Of a stretch of 64,000 nucleotides of DNA, positions 52,455-61,304 are shown piece after piece (the stretch's first letter is position 1; each line of letters starts with the position of its first letter). Made by a program: the position numbers and the translations under genes. Source of the stretch: Arthrobacter sp. 9V (GTDB lineage Bacteria; Actinomycetota; Actinomycetes; Actinomycetales; Micrococcaceae); NCBI RefSeq assembly GCF_902506065.1, contig NZ_LR732912.1:1937983-2001982 (forward strand). Reading direction: 5' to 3'. A model generated the notes under the pieces. That model made no database searches. It worked only from the letters and a program-made list of their open reading frames with translations, and was not told where the DNA came from.

Positions 52455-53582
52455 TTGAGCAGCCACTATGACGTTTTGGGAGTCTCGCCGGAAGCCACCG
52501 GGGAAGAGATCAAAAAGGCGTACCGCAAGTTGGCGCGGAAACTGCACCCTGACGTAAACCCCGGTGAAGATGTCGCGGAACAGTTCAAGGCCGTAACCCA
52601 CGCCTACGAAGTGTTGTCCGATCCCCAGAAGCGACGCGTCTACGACGCCACGGGCAATGAAAACGGAACCGACAACGGTTTTGGGGGCGGCTACGCCGGC
52701 CAGGGTTTCGCGTTCCAGGACATCTTTGACACCTTCTTCGGCGGAGGTGGAGGCCACGGTGGACCGGCTTCCCGGGTGCGTCGCGGCCAGGATGCGCTCA
52801 TCAGCGTCCGCATCGATCTGAAGGACGCCGTGTTCGGTGTCAACAAGAAGCTCGAAGTGGACACCGCCGTAACTTGCCCCACGTGCGAGGGCAGCTGCTG
52901 CCGCCCGGGCACCCACCCGGAACGATGCGACATTTGCGGTGGCAGCGGCCAGGTCCAGCGGGCCGTCCGTTCCATCCTCGGCCAGGTCATGACCACCGCC
53001 CCTTGCGGTTCTTGTGAAGGCTTCGGCACGGTCATTAAGGACCCCTGCAACGAGTGCAACGGGCAGGGCCGGATCCGCAGCCGCCGTTCCCTCACCATCA
53101 AGGTCCCCGCCGGTGTAGCCACCGGAACACGCATCCAGTTGTCCGGACAAGGCGAAGCCGGTCCCGCAGGCGGTCCCGCCGGCGATCTCTATGTGGAGAT
53201 ACGGGTCAACAACGATTCCATGTTCATGCGTGAAGGAGACGACCTCCACGCGACACTGAGCGTGCCCATGACGGCAGCAGCACTCGGCACCGAACTGCAG
53301 CTGGACACCTTCGACGGCGCACAGGACATTGACGTGAAAGCCGGTACTCAGTCCGGGGAAGTCATTACCCTCCGCGGGTTGGGTGTTACGCATCTCCGGG
53401 GCTACGGCCGCGGCGATCTTAAGGTGCATTTGCACGTGGAGACCCCAACCAAGCTCGACCCCGCCCAGGAGGAACTCCTGCAGCAGCTCGCCAAACTGCG
53501 CGGTGAGCAGTTTACCGAAGGAAAGCTTGTGGCCAGCGGCGGCATGTTCGCGAAGCTTCGGGACAAGCTCGGTAACCTGTAG
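52455..53582 (+). CDS. dnaJ: Chaperone DnaJ
   Basis: 375 residues, TTG start with AGGAAG upstream. J domain with HPD in KLHPDVN (about 33-35), Gly/Phe region (about 75-100), zinc domain with [32 protein letters not shown] (the first motif deviates), and the C-terminal client-binding domain. Co-chaperone of DnaK. rsmE begins 2 bases after. Confidence 0.95.
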   Translation: MSSHYDVLGVSPEATGEEIKKAYRKLARKLHPDVNPGEDVAEQFKAVTHAYEVLSDPQKRRVYDATGNENGTDNGFGGGYAGQGFAFQDIFDTFFGGGGGHGGPASRVRRGQDALISVRIDLKDAVFGVNKKLEVDTAVTCPTCEGSCCRPGTHPERCDICGGSGQVQRAVRSILGQVMTTAPCGSCEGFGTVIKDPCNECNGQGRIRSRRSLTIKVPAGVATGTRIQLSGQGEAGPAGGPAGDLYVEIRVNNDSMFMREGDDLHATLSVPMTAAALGTELQLDTFDGAQDIDVKAGTQSGEVITLRGLGVTHLRGYGRGDLKVHLHVETPTKLDPAQEELLQQLAKLRGEQFTEGKLVASGGMFAKLRDKLGNL

Positions 53583-53584
53583 CG

Positions 53585-54358
53585 GTGAGTAATCCGGTCT
53601 TCTTTACGCCCACGGGTAGTCTCGACCATTTGATCCCCGGGTCCACCTTCGTCCTGGAGGGTGCTGAGGCCCGCCACGCCGTCACGGTCAAGCGGTTGGC
53701 TGTGGGAGAGCCCGTGGACATAGCAGATGGATCGGGCATGCGGTTGACCGGAACTGTGGTTGACGCCGGTTCCAGCACCCTTACGGTTGAGGCGTCGGAG
53801 GTCCTGGTCGAGCACCAGCCGGAGATCCGGCTGGTGCTGGTTCAGGCACTCGCCAAAGGTGATCGCGACGAACTGGCCATTGAGACTGCCACGGAACTCG
53901 GAATAGATGCGGTCATTCCTTGGCAATCCGAGCGGGCAATCGTGCGTTGGAAGGGTGAACGCGCAGCCAAAGCGCACGCGAAATGGCAATCGGTGGTCAC
54001 TGCGGCAGCTAAGCAGGCACGGCGGGCTTGGATTCCTGAGGTGCGCTCCATCGTGGACACCAGCGCTTTGGCGAAGGCCGTCGCCGCCGCTGACCTGGCC
54101 ATCATCCTCCATGAAGACGCCAAGAACCCTTTGCGGACTGTCCTTGATGAGTCACATGCGTTTCTGAATGGAGACGAAGGGACTCCGCGAGAGGTGCTCT
54201 TGATCGTTGGACCGGAGGGCGGTATCTCGCCGCGTGAGGTAACCCGGCTTAGTGACGCTGGTGCCGTAACGGCACTCCTGGGTCACCACGTCTTGAGGTC
54301 CTCGACGGCGGGGCCCGCCGCCGTCGTTCTTGCAAGTGACGTTCTGGGCCGCTGGTAG
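53585..54358 (+). CDS. rsmE: 16S rRNA (uracil-1498-N3)-methyltransferase RsmE
   Basis: 257 residues, GTG start. N-terminal PUA-like barrel, SPOUT C-terminal part: IETATELGIDAVIPWQSERA (about 99-118) and the knot LLIVGPEGGISPREVTRLSD. It methylates U1498 in the small-subunit rRNA. Follows dnaJ as in many bacteria. Confidence 0.94.
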   Translation: MSNPVFFTPTGSLDHLIPGSTFVLEGAEARHAVTVKRLAVGEPVDIADGSGMRLTGTVVDAGSSTLTVEASEVLVEHQPEIRLVLVQALAKGDRDELAIETATELGIDAVIPWQSERAIVRWKGERAAKAHAKWQSVVTAAAKQARRAWIPEVRSIVDTSALAKAVAAADLAIILHEDAKNPLRTVLDESHAFLNGDEGTPREVLLIVGPEGGISPREVTRLSDAGAVTALLGHHVLRSSTAGPAAVVLASDVLGRW

Positions 54359-54402
54359 CAGCCCTCCCCGGCAGGAAGTGCGAAAAACGTCCTACGCAGC
54401 AG

Positions 54403-55284
54403 TTATCCGACGTTGAACAAGCGGGTGTCGATGCTCGTTTCGATGGTTGCGCCGGCCTCATCGACTTGGGAAACCCGCAATTCATACTTTCCGGCCTTCA
54501 ATTGGGCGCTGAAAGTGAAGACTCCGTATTGATCCGGATCACCGGTTGCCTGCGTCTGTCCCGTGAACAGGCTGGTCTTTTCGCCCTTGCCGTTCTCTTG
54601 AAGGATCTGCCAGCTGACGGGCTTTGAACTGTCGGTGCTACGGCCATTAAATTTGACCGCACCTGCAGGCAATGTTGTTTCCTCTTGCGGATCAATAATC
54701 CATAGCGGCGCCACGAGGGATGCGTTCCGTTCCATGGGTTGGCCGAGCTTTATTTGCCCGAACGCCATGTAGTCCTTGTGCCCGTCAACCAATATGACAA
54801 CTTGGATTTGCTGGCCGGAGTTGATGAGCCCCGAGGACGATGCTGCTGCAGTTGCTGTGTAGACCAGTTGTTGGACGGCACGCTGTGCCATTCCGGCGTC
54901 GAGGTTTGAGTTAAAGGCATCACGCGAAATATCAACAGTGATGACATTCTTGCCGGAGATGGACGTAGCCAAATTCTCCGGGGCCTGCCAGGGCGTGAAG
55001 AAGTCGTGGTCCAGGGGTTTTTCAGACATCATGATCCGGAGTGCGGTGGTCACAGGGTTTCCGTCCCCGGAGATGTCCCGGAACTCGCGGTAGAGGTAGA
55101 CCTCTTCCTTGCTGCGTCCAATCCAGTAAACCGGGATTTTCGTGGAGGCTTGCGTAGTTTCAAGCGGTGCGTGACTGGCCGGTGCGTCTTGAGCGGTGAC
55201 CGGCGGGGAAATGGTGCTGGCTTCTGTGCCGCCGCCGTTGGCAATGCAACCCGTCAGCAGCAGGACAGCAAGCATCGCCGGCAC
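54403..55284 (-). CDS. GerMN-Gmad2 domain lipoprotein
   Basis: 293 residues from GTG at 55284. Lipobox LLTGC (Cys13). GerMN domain (about 45-175; VYWIGRSKEEVYLYREFRDI ... VVILVDGHKDYMAFGQI) and a Gmad2 immunoglobulin-like domain (about 185-290). The n-region is too short and lacks positive residues, whereas the in-frame sequence upstream (SRRTKSVIAV) supplies them, so the true start is probably farther up (see findings). Confidence 0.85.
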   Translation of the reverse strand: MPAMLAVLLLTGCIANGGGTEASTISPPVTAQDAPASHAPLETTQASTKIPVYWIGRSKEEVYLYREFRDISGDGNPVTTALRIMMSEKPLDHDFFTPWQAPENLATSISGKNVITVDISRDAFNSNLDAGMAQRAVQQLVYTATAAASSSGLINSGQQIQVVILVDGHKDYMAFGQIKLGQPMERNASLVAPLWIIDPQEETTLPAGAVKFNGRSTDSSKPVSWQILQENGKGEKTSLFTGQTQATGDPDQYGVFTFSAQLKAGKYELRVSQVDEAGATIETSIDTRLFNVG

Positions 55285-55344
55285 GGCAATGACGGATTTC
55301 GTCCGCCTGCTCGCGCCGTTTCCGATGCTTGATGGCTCCGTAAT

Positions 55345-55714
55345 GGGTGTCCTGCCTCACTGTGTGTCTCGTGGCAGCCCGGCCGCCGATCCCCGGCCGC
55401 CAAGCCGGGACGCAAGGTGCTGATGTCACCCGCTATGCCAGCTTGGCACATCGTCGACGGCAGTCAGCCGGGATTCGGCGGACCGGCGCCAACTGAAACA
55501 TGATTGATACCCGCTTGATGCCGAGTTGAGACAATATGTATGACATGACGGCAAAGGTGCTGCCAGCGAAGCCGGTTTCGGGTCATCGGGCGCCGTGCTG
55601 GCGTAGGATTGAAGACATTCCGGCATCCGGACGGGCGTGTTACAGCGGCCACGAATGTCGAATTGATGGCGTTAATATGACCAACCGGAGGAGAAAAGGC
55701 CTAAGGCCAGCACT
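55345..55714. other. Intergenic region of about 370 bases before phoH
   Basis: No convincing gene. It separates the divergent GerMN lipoprotein and phoH and so must hold their promoters. A 13-codon frame (55677-55718) ends across the phoH ATG and is preceded by no clear site. No hairpin or tRNA is seen. Confidence 0.6.
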
Positions 55715-56815
55715 ATGAGTGAATCTTTGAACGGGCGGCTCAGGACCGGAAACGGCAACCAGCCGCCTACCGAGTTCCCGCACACACTACCGGGTACGCG
55801 CACTGAAGTTGTCACGTTCGACAACTCCGACCAAATGGTTCACTCGTTGGGCAGCCACGACGAAGCCTTGCGCTACATCGAGGAACAGTTCCAGGACGTC
55901 AATTTCCACGTCCGCGGCAACGAGCTCTCCATGACCGGCCCTTCCACGGTCATTCCACGCGTGATGCGCCTCTTGGAGGAAGTCCGCGGGCTCGTGGCGA
56001 AAGGGACCGTGGTTACCCCGGATATCCTTCAGCAGCTGGTGTCCCTTTTGAGGGCCCAGTCCGTGCAGAATCCGGCCGATGTCCTCACTCATAACATCCT
56101 CTCCAGCCGGGGCAAGACCATACGTCCCAAGACGCTGAACCAGAAGAACTATGTTGACGCGATCGACGACAATACGGTGATTTTTGGAATCGGTCCTGCG
56201 GGTACCGGCAAAACTTACCTGGCCATGGCCAAAGCCGTGCAGGCCCTGCAGACAAAGGAAGTCAGCCGGATCATTCTGACCCGGCCTGCCGTGGAAGCGG
56301 GGGAGAGGCTTGGCTTCCTCCCCGGCACCCTAAGCGACAAGATCGACCCCTATCTTCGCCCGCTTTATGACGCGTTGCACGACATGATGGACCCTGAGTC
56401 CATTCCTCGCCTGATGGCTGCCGGAACCATCGAGGTAGCCCCGTTGGCTTACATGCGCGGACGTACGCTGAACGACGCCTTCATCATTTTGGACGAGGCA
56501 CAGAACACCACGCCGGAGCAGATGAAGATGTTCCTCACCCGTCTGGGTTTCGGATCGAAAATGGTGGTCACCGGCGACGTCACGCAGATCGACCTGCCGT
56601 CCGGTTCGACGTCGGGTTTGCGGATCGTCCGGGAAATCCTCAAGGGGATCGACGACGTCAACTTTTCCATCCTGGAAGCAACAGACGTCGTGCGGCACCG
56701 CTTGGTAGCGGATATCGTCTCCGCCTACAGCACGTGGGATGACGCTCATAACAGCCAGGTTGCACACACTCAGTACAAACCCGGAGCGCAAAACAAACGT
56801 GGAGAACGTCAATGA
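55715..56815 (+). CDS. PhoH-like ATPase
   Basis: 366 residues. Walker A GPAGTGKTYLAM (about 159-170), Walker B DAFIILDEAQN. The family is linked to RNA metabolism through its constant partner YbeY, whose gene overlaps by 4 bases. AAGG lies near the ATG. Confidence 0.93.
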   Translation: MSESLNGRLRTGNGNQPPTEFPHTLPGTRTEVVTFDNSDQMVHSLGSHDEALRYIEEQFQDVNFHVRGNELSMTGPSTVIPRVMRLLEEVRGLVAKGTVVTPDILQQLVSLLRAQSVQNPADVLTHNILSSRGKTIRPKTLNQKNYVDAIDDNTVIFGIGPAGTGKTYLAMAKAVQALQTKEVSRIILTRPAVEAGERLGFLPGTLSDKIDPYLRPLYDALHDMMDPESIPRLMAAGTIEVAPLAYMRGRTLNDAFIILDEAQNTTPEQMKMFLTRLGFGSKMVVTGDVTQIDLPSGSTSGLRIVREILKGIDDVNFSILEATDVVRHRLVADIVSAYSTWDDAHNSQVAHTQYKPGAQNKRGERQ

Positions 56816-57285
56816 GCATTGAAGTCAACAACGAGTCCGGTGTGGTGGTGGACGAGGCACAGTTGGTGACGTTGTCACGCTTCATCTTTGAGCGGTTGTA
56901 CATTCACCCCCAAGCTGAACTGTCCATCCTCTTGGTCGATGAACCGGCTATGGAGAAACTGCACATCGAACTGATGGACGAGCCCGGAGCTACGGACGTT
57001 TTGTCCGTGCCCATGGACGAACTGACACCAGGCACTCCGGACAAGCCCACGCCGCAAGGCATGCTGGGCGACATTGCCATTTGCCCGCAGGTGGCCGAGG
57101 TGCAGGCACGTAATGCCGGCCACGCCACGCAGGATGAAATGCTGCTCCTGACCACTCACGGCATTCTTCACCTGCTTGGCTTTGACCATGCCGAGCCGGA
57201 GGAAAAAGCAGAGATGTTTGGTTTGCAGCGGGAACTGCTGTCTGAATTCCTGGGCAAGGATGCCCCCATGGAGACCATGCAGTGA
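56812..57285 (+). CDS. ybeY: Endoribonuclease YbeY (16S rRNA maturation)
   Basis: 157 residues. Zinc motif H116-x3-H120-x5-H126 in HGILHLLGFDH. Trims the 3' end of 16S rRNA and helps ribosome quality control. ATG overlaps the phoH stop (ATGA). Confidence 0.95.
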   Translation: MSIEVNNESGVVVDEAQLVTLSRFIFERLYIHPQAELSILLVDEPAMEKLHIELMDEPGATDVLSVPMDELTPGTPDKPTPQGMLGDIAICPQVAEVQARNAGHATQDEMLLLTTHGILHLLGFDHAEPEEKAEMFGLQRELLSEFLGKDAPMETMQ

Positions 57286-58613
57286 CCTCGATCATCCTGG
57301 TCGGCATGGCGCTGGTTTTCCTCAGCTTTGTTGCCCTGCTGACCGCAGCCGAGGCTGCGTTCAACTTCCTGCCCCGGCATGAGGCTGAACAATCCATAGT
57401 GCGAAGCAAGGGCAAGGCGCTGGGGGGTATCCTCAAGAATCCGATCGCACATATGCGCGCCCTCCGGTTCTGGCGAGTGTGGTTCGAGATGGCGGCAGCA
57501 GTCGCCGTCGCGGTGGTTCTGCACAGCATGCTGGACAACGTATGGCTCGCCGGGCTTGCAGCAACGGGCATTATGGCGGTGATCGGCTTCGTGCTGGTGG
57601 GCGTTTCGCCCAGGCAGCTGGGCCGGGCCCACTCCGGACCCGTCGTGCGTTTCACGGCACCGCTCATTAGGTTCCTCTGCTGGATACTGGGGCCGATCCC
57701 CGGATGGCTGGTGGCTTTGGGACAGGCAGTTGCGCCCGGCGCGCCGAGTGGGGACGATGCTTTCGTCAGCGAGGAAGAGTTCCGCGAATTCGTCGATCGT
57801 GCTGCGGAGTCGGACATGATCGAAGACAACGAAGCGGAACTCATTCATTCGGTTTTCGATTTCGGAGACACCTTGGTGCGTTCCGTCATGGTTCCCCGCA
57901 CGGACATTGTCAGCATTGGTACTGGTTCGGATCTCGAAACTGCCATGGGCCTGTTCCTTCGTTCCGGTTACTCGAGGATCCCGGTCATCGGAGAGAACAC
58001 TGATCAGATCCGTGGAATTCTCTACCTCAAGGACGTGGCAGCTGCCATGCATCGGCGGGAGCCGGGACTGCAGGTCCACGACGTCGACTCGCTCGCGCGG
58101 GGCGTGCGGTATGTCCCGGAATCGAAGCCGGTGAGCGATCTTCTCAAGGAACTCCAGAAGGAGTCCACGCACGTAGCAATCGTCATTGACGAGTACGGCG
58201 GCACGGCCGGATTGGTCACCCTTGAGGACCTCATTGAGGAAATCGTTGGCGAGATTGTGGATGAATACGATGCCGCAGCGGAAGAGGCTGTCGACCTCGG
58301 CGATGGCACGTACCGCGTCAGTGCCCGGATGAGCATCGATGACCTGGGCGAACTTTTCGATATTGATCTGGACGACGACGAAGTGGATACAGTGGGCGGG
58401 CTGTTGGCTAAAGCCCTTGGCCAGGTCCCCATTGTGGGGAGCGCTGTTGAAGTGAACGGAATATCGCTCCGGGCCGATAGGCTGGAGGGTCGCCGAAACA
58501 GGGTCAGCCACATCATTGCGGCAGCCATGCCAAAGGAAGACACTGACTTTGAAGACCTACTCGATGACGCCGACTCAACGCAACAGGGAGTTCCACGTGA
58601 GCAAGCAAAATAA
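57282..58613 (+). CDS. CNNM/CBS membrane protein (hemolysin-like, CorC family)
   Basis: 443 residues. Four N-terminal membrane helices (CNNM/DUF21, about 1-140), two CBS domains (about 205-330; SVMVPRTDIVSI ... VIDEYGGTAGLVTLEDL), and a C-terminal CorC_HlyC domain. Possibly ion (Mg) transport. Overlaps ybeY and era starts. Confidence 0.9.
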   Translation: MTSIILVGMALVFLSFVALLTAAEAAFNFLPRHEAEQSIVRSKGKALGGILKNPIAHMRALRFWRVWFEMAAAVAVAVVLHSMLDNVWLAGLAATGIMAVIGFVLVGVSPRQLGRAHSGPVVRFTAPLIRFLCWILGPIPGWLVALGQAVAPGAPSGDDAFVSEEEFREFVDRAAESDMIEDNEAELIHSVFDFGDTLVRSVMVPRTDIVSIGTGSDLETAMGLFLRSGYSRIPVIGENTDQIRGILYLKDVAAAMHRREPGLQVHDVDSLARGVRYVPESKPVSDLLKELQKESTHVAIVIDEYGGTAGLVTLEDLIEEIVGEIVDEYDAAAEEAVDLGDGTYRVSARMSIDDLGELFDIDLDDDEVDTVGGLLAKALGQVPIVGSAVEVNGISLRADRLEGRRNRVSHIIAAAMPKEDTDFEDLLDDADSTQQGVPREQAK

Positions 58614-59559
58614 GAAATTCGACGCCGATGCAGATTTCGGTGGCTTCCACGCGGGCTTCTCGGTGCTTGTGGGCCGGCCCAATGCGGGAAAGTCAACACT
58701 GACCAATGCCTTGGTGGGGCAAAAGGTGGCCATCACCTCCGCCAAACCGCAAACAACGCGGCACACCATCCGAGGAATTGTCCACCGCGAAGATGCCCAA
58801 TTGATCCTTGTGGACACCCCGGGTCTCCACAGGCCACGCACTCTGCTGGGGAAGCGTCTGAACGAGCTTGTAGCCGATACGCTGGCGGAAGTGGACGCCA
58901 TTGGCTTCTGCCTGCCGGCCAACGAAAAAATCGGCCCCGGCGACAAATACATCGCGGCTCAACTGGCCGCCGTCGGTCGCAAGCCCATTGTGGCGCTGGT
59001 GACCAAGACCGACCTCGTGGACCGTCAGGCGTTGACTGAGCAATTGCTGGCGGTAGCCGCGTTGGGCCGCGACGTTCTGGGTGAGCAGGGCTGGGCGGAC
59101 ATCGTACCCGTGTCTGCCGCCGATGGTTTCCAGGTTTCTACCGTTGCCGACGTCCTGATCAGCCACATGCCGTCCTCACCACCGCTTTATCCCGACGGGG
59201 AGCTCACTGACGAGCCTGAGGCTGTGATGATCGCCGAGCTTATTCGCGAAGCGGCCCTTGAGGGCGTCCGCGATGAGCTTCCCCACTCACTGGCAGTGGT
59301 AGTGGAGGAGATCGTTCCGCGTGAAGGCCGTACCGAGGACAACCCGCTGTTGGATGTTCGGGTGAATCTTTACGTCGAACGCCCCTCCCAGAAGGCGATC
59401 ATTATCGGCAAGGGCGGAAGTCGGTTGCGTGAGGTGGGAACCAACGCCCGTAAGGGTATTGAAACGCTTCTGGGCACCCGGATCTACCTTGATCTTCACG
59501 TTAAGGTTGCCAAAGATTGGCAACGCGATCCCAAGCAATTGGTCAAACTCGGCTTCTGA
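58597..59559 (+). CDS. era: GTPase Era
   Basis: 320 residues from GTG at 58597, GGGAG 6 bases upstream and within the previous gene's end. G1 GRPNAGKST (about 26-34), DTPG, TKTD; C-terminal KH domain (AIIIGKGGSRLREVG). Chaperones 16S rRNA in small-subunit assembly. Confidence 0.96.
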   Translation: MSKQNKKFDADADFGGFHAGFSVLVGRPNAGKSTLTNALVGQKVAITSAKPQTTRHTIRGIVHREDAQLILVDTPGLHRPRTLLGKRLNELVADTLAEVDAIGFCLPANEKIGPGDKYIAAQLAAVGRKPIVALVTKTDLVDRQALTEQLLAVAALGRDVLGEQGWADIVPVSAADGFQVSTVADVLISHMPSSPPLYPDGELTDEPEAVMIAELIREAALEGVRDELPHSLAVVVEEIVPREGRTEDNPLLDVRVNLYVERPSQKAIIIGKGGSRLREVGTNARKGIETLLGTRIYLDLHVKVAKDWQRDPKQLVKLGF

Positions 59560-59665
59560 TGTGCATCACTGGATCCGGCGTGGCTCGGGGCTCCATAAGG
59601 AACTTCCCAGAAACGGCAACTATGATTGCGGGGATCCAGCTGTTTGATGAAAGGTAAACCAAATA

Positions 59666-61225
59666 GTGCGACGTCGTGACGCCCGCCCGCAGGGCACCGG
59701 CACCGCTGGCCCTGCAGGGGCACGCCATGGGGAGGATGCCGACGGCACCCCTCGCCACATGAAGGCGCCCAAAGGGCTCCCACTTTGGTTGAAGATTGTT
59801 ACCGGCGTAGTCTCCGTTGCGCTGGTTGCAGGCGTTGCCTTTGCCGCTTTTTGGTTTATCCGGCTGCAGACCAACATCACCAAGGCGCCCTTGAGCGCTG
59901 CGGAAAGCCGTAATGCCGGTGACGCCCTGGCCGACGACAAAACGGATCGTTTGCAGATCCTGATCCTCGGTTCCGATACCCGTGATGGCAAGAATGCGGA
60001 ATACGGCAGTACCGAAGACTCCACTGGCTACGGCCATTCGGACGTCATGATGCTGCTGGACATTTCTGCGGACAACAAACGGGTCAACGTCTTGAGTTTT
60101 CCGCGGGATCTGTTGGTTGACGTGCCGCAATGTACCGATCGCACCAATAACCAGACATTCCCAGCCCGCAGTGGCGTAATGATCAACGAGGCCATGGCTG
60201 AGGCTGGAATTGGTTGCGCCGTGGACACCATCAACAAGCTCACGGGCCTGGAAATCGATCACTTCATGATGGCTGACTTCAACGCTGTCAAGGAGTTGTC
60301 CCATGCCGTCGGCGGTGTCAAAGTCTGCGTCAGTGATCCGGTCTTTGACCCGGACTCGCGGCTCCGGTTGGCCAAGGGGGATTCCCTGGTTGAGGGCGAA
60401 CAAGCCTTGGCGTTCCTCCGGACCCGGCACGCTTTTGGTGACGGAGGCGACCTCGGCCGTATCAAGGGCCAGCAAGCGTTCCTCTCGTCCCTCACCAGGA
60501 AGCTCAAAGACGAGGGAACTCTGGGCAACCCGCAGAGGCTGCTGCAAATTGCAGACGTGGTCACCCAGAACCTGACGGTGGACGAGGGACTCGCTTCAGT
60601 TCCTTCGCTGCTCACCATTGGCGGGCGGCTCAAGGATATTGACGTTTCCAAGGTGGCGTTCGTAGCGGTGCCCACGCAACAAGCCGCAGTTGACCCTAAT
60701 CGCTTGGAACTCGTCGATCCCCAGGCATCACAACTATTTGCTGCACTTCGTGCCGACTTGGACCTCACAACACCGGGTGCAACGTCTTCTCCCGCACCGA
60801 GTGAAAGTCCGGCCCCGCAGCCCACGGCCACCACTCCTGCCGCGCCGGCTTACGACAAAGCGATTCAGCCGGTGGCTGTAGCCAACGGCAGCGGAGTTCC
60901 TACCAGAGCCCAGGAACTCATGACCGTGCTGACCGGCAACGGTTTTACCCAGGCAGTGTCTTACCTGGCCAATCCGGTGGATCAGACAGTGCTCTACTAC
61001 GGCCCTGGGTTCGCTGACGTGGCGGCCGATGTAGCTACACTTTTCGGTATCCCGGCCGCGCAGGTTCAGGAAGCTCCGGGTGTAGCGGGAGTGCAGCTTT
61101 ACGTGGGTACCGATTTCGGTACGGGTACCGCTTACGGAGCGGCCTCTGTACCGCCCGACGTGGTCAACCAAACGGCCAGCGATGCCGTGTGTCAACAGGT
61201 GAATCCGGACTACATAGATCAGTAG
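59666..61225 (+). CDS. LytR-CpsA-Psr family protein
   Basis: 519 residues. Membrane helix about 36-60 (LPLWLKIVTGVVSVALVAGV). LCP catalytic domain (about 85-300; LILGSDTRDGKN, RNLRVNVLSFPRD-type arginines). LytR_C domain at the end (about 385-480), after a Pro/Ala/Thr linker. These enzymes attach wall teichoic acid or other glycopolymers to peptidoglycan. Confidence 0.93.
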   Translation: MRRRDARPQGTGTAGPAGARHGEDADGTPRHMKAPKGLPLWLKIVTGVVSVALVAGVAFAAFWFIRLQTNITKAPLSAAESRNAGDALADDKTDRLQILILGSDTRDGKNAEYGSTEDSTGYGHSDVMMLLDISADNKRVNVLSFPRDLLVDVPQCTDRTNNQTFPARSGVMINEAMAEAGIGCAVDTINKLTGLEIDHFMMADFNAVKELSHAVGGVKVCVSDPVFDPDSRLRLAKGDSLVEGEQALAFLRTRHAFGDGGDLGRIKGQQAFLSSLTRKLKDEGTLGNPQRLLQIADVVTQNLTVDEGLASVPSLLTIGGRLKDIDVSKVAFVAVPTQQAAVDPNRLELVDPQASQLFAALRADLDLTTPGATSSPAPSESPAPQPTATTPAAPAYDKAIQPVAVANGSGVPTRAQELMTVLTGNGFTQAVSYLANPVDQTVLYYGPGFADVAADVATLFGIPAAQVQEAPGVAGVQLYVGTDFGTGTAYGAASVPPDVVNQTASDAVCQQVNPDYIDQ

Positions 61226-61248
61226 CGACGCGTTCCCGCAGGGGACAT

Positions 61249-61298
61249 AAAAAGTGAAGGCCGGTCCAGTTATCGAACTGGACCGGCCTTCACTTTTT
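61249..61298. terminator. Strong bidirectional terminator
   Basis: AAAAAGTGAAGGCCGGTCCA... pairs perfectly over 23 bases with the sequence ending CACTTTTT, 4-base loop. Serves the LytR-type gene (plus) and the M13 peptidase gene (minus). Confidence 0.96.
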
Positions 61299-61304
61299 GC
61301 GGAA

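Noticed and set aside
55677..55718. 13-codon frame overlapping the phoH start as a leader peptide
   Set aside because: No repeated amino acid, no hairpin and no ribosome site; chance overlap is likely.
57168..58511. 447-codon minus-strand frame opposite the CBS-domain gene
   Set aside because: Antisense shadow of a gene with clear CNNM, CBS and CorC_HlyC domains.
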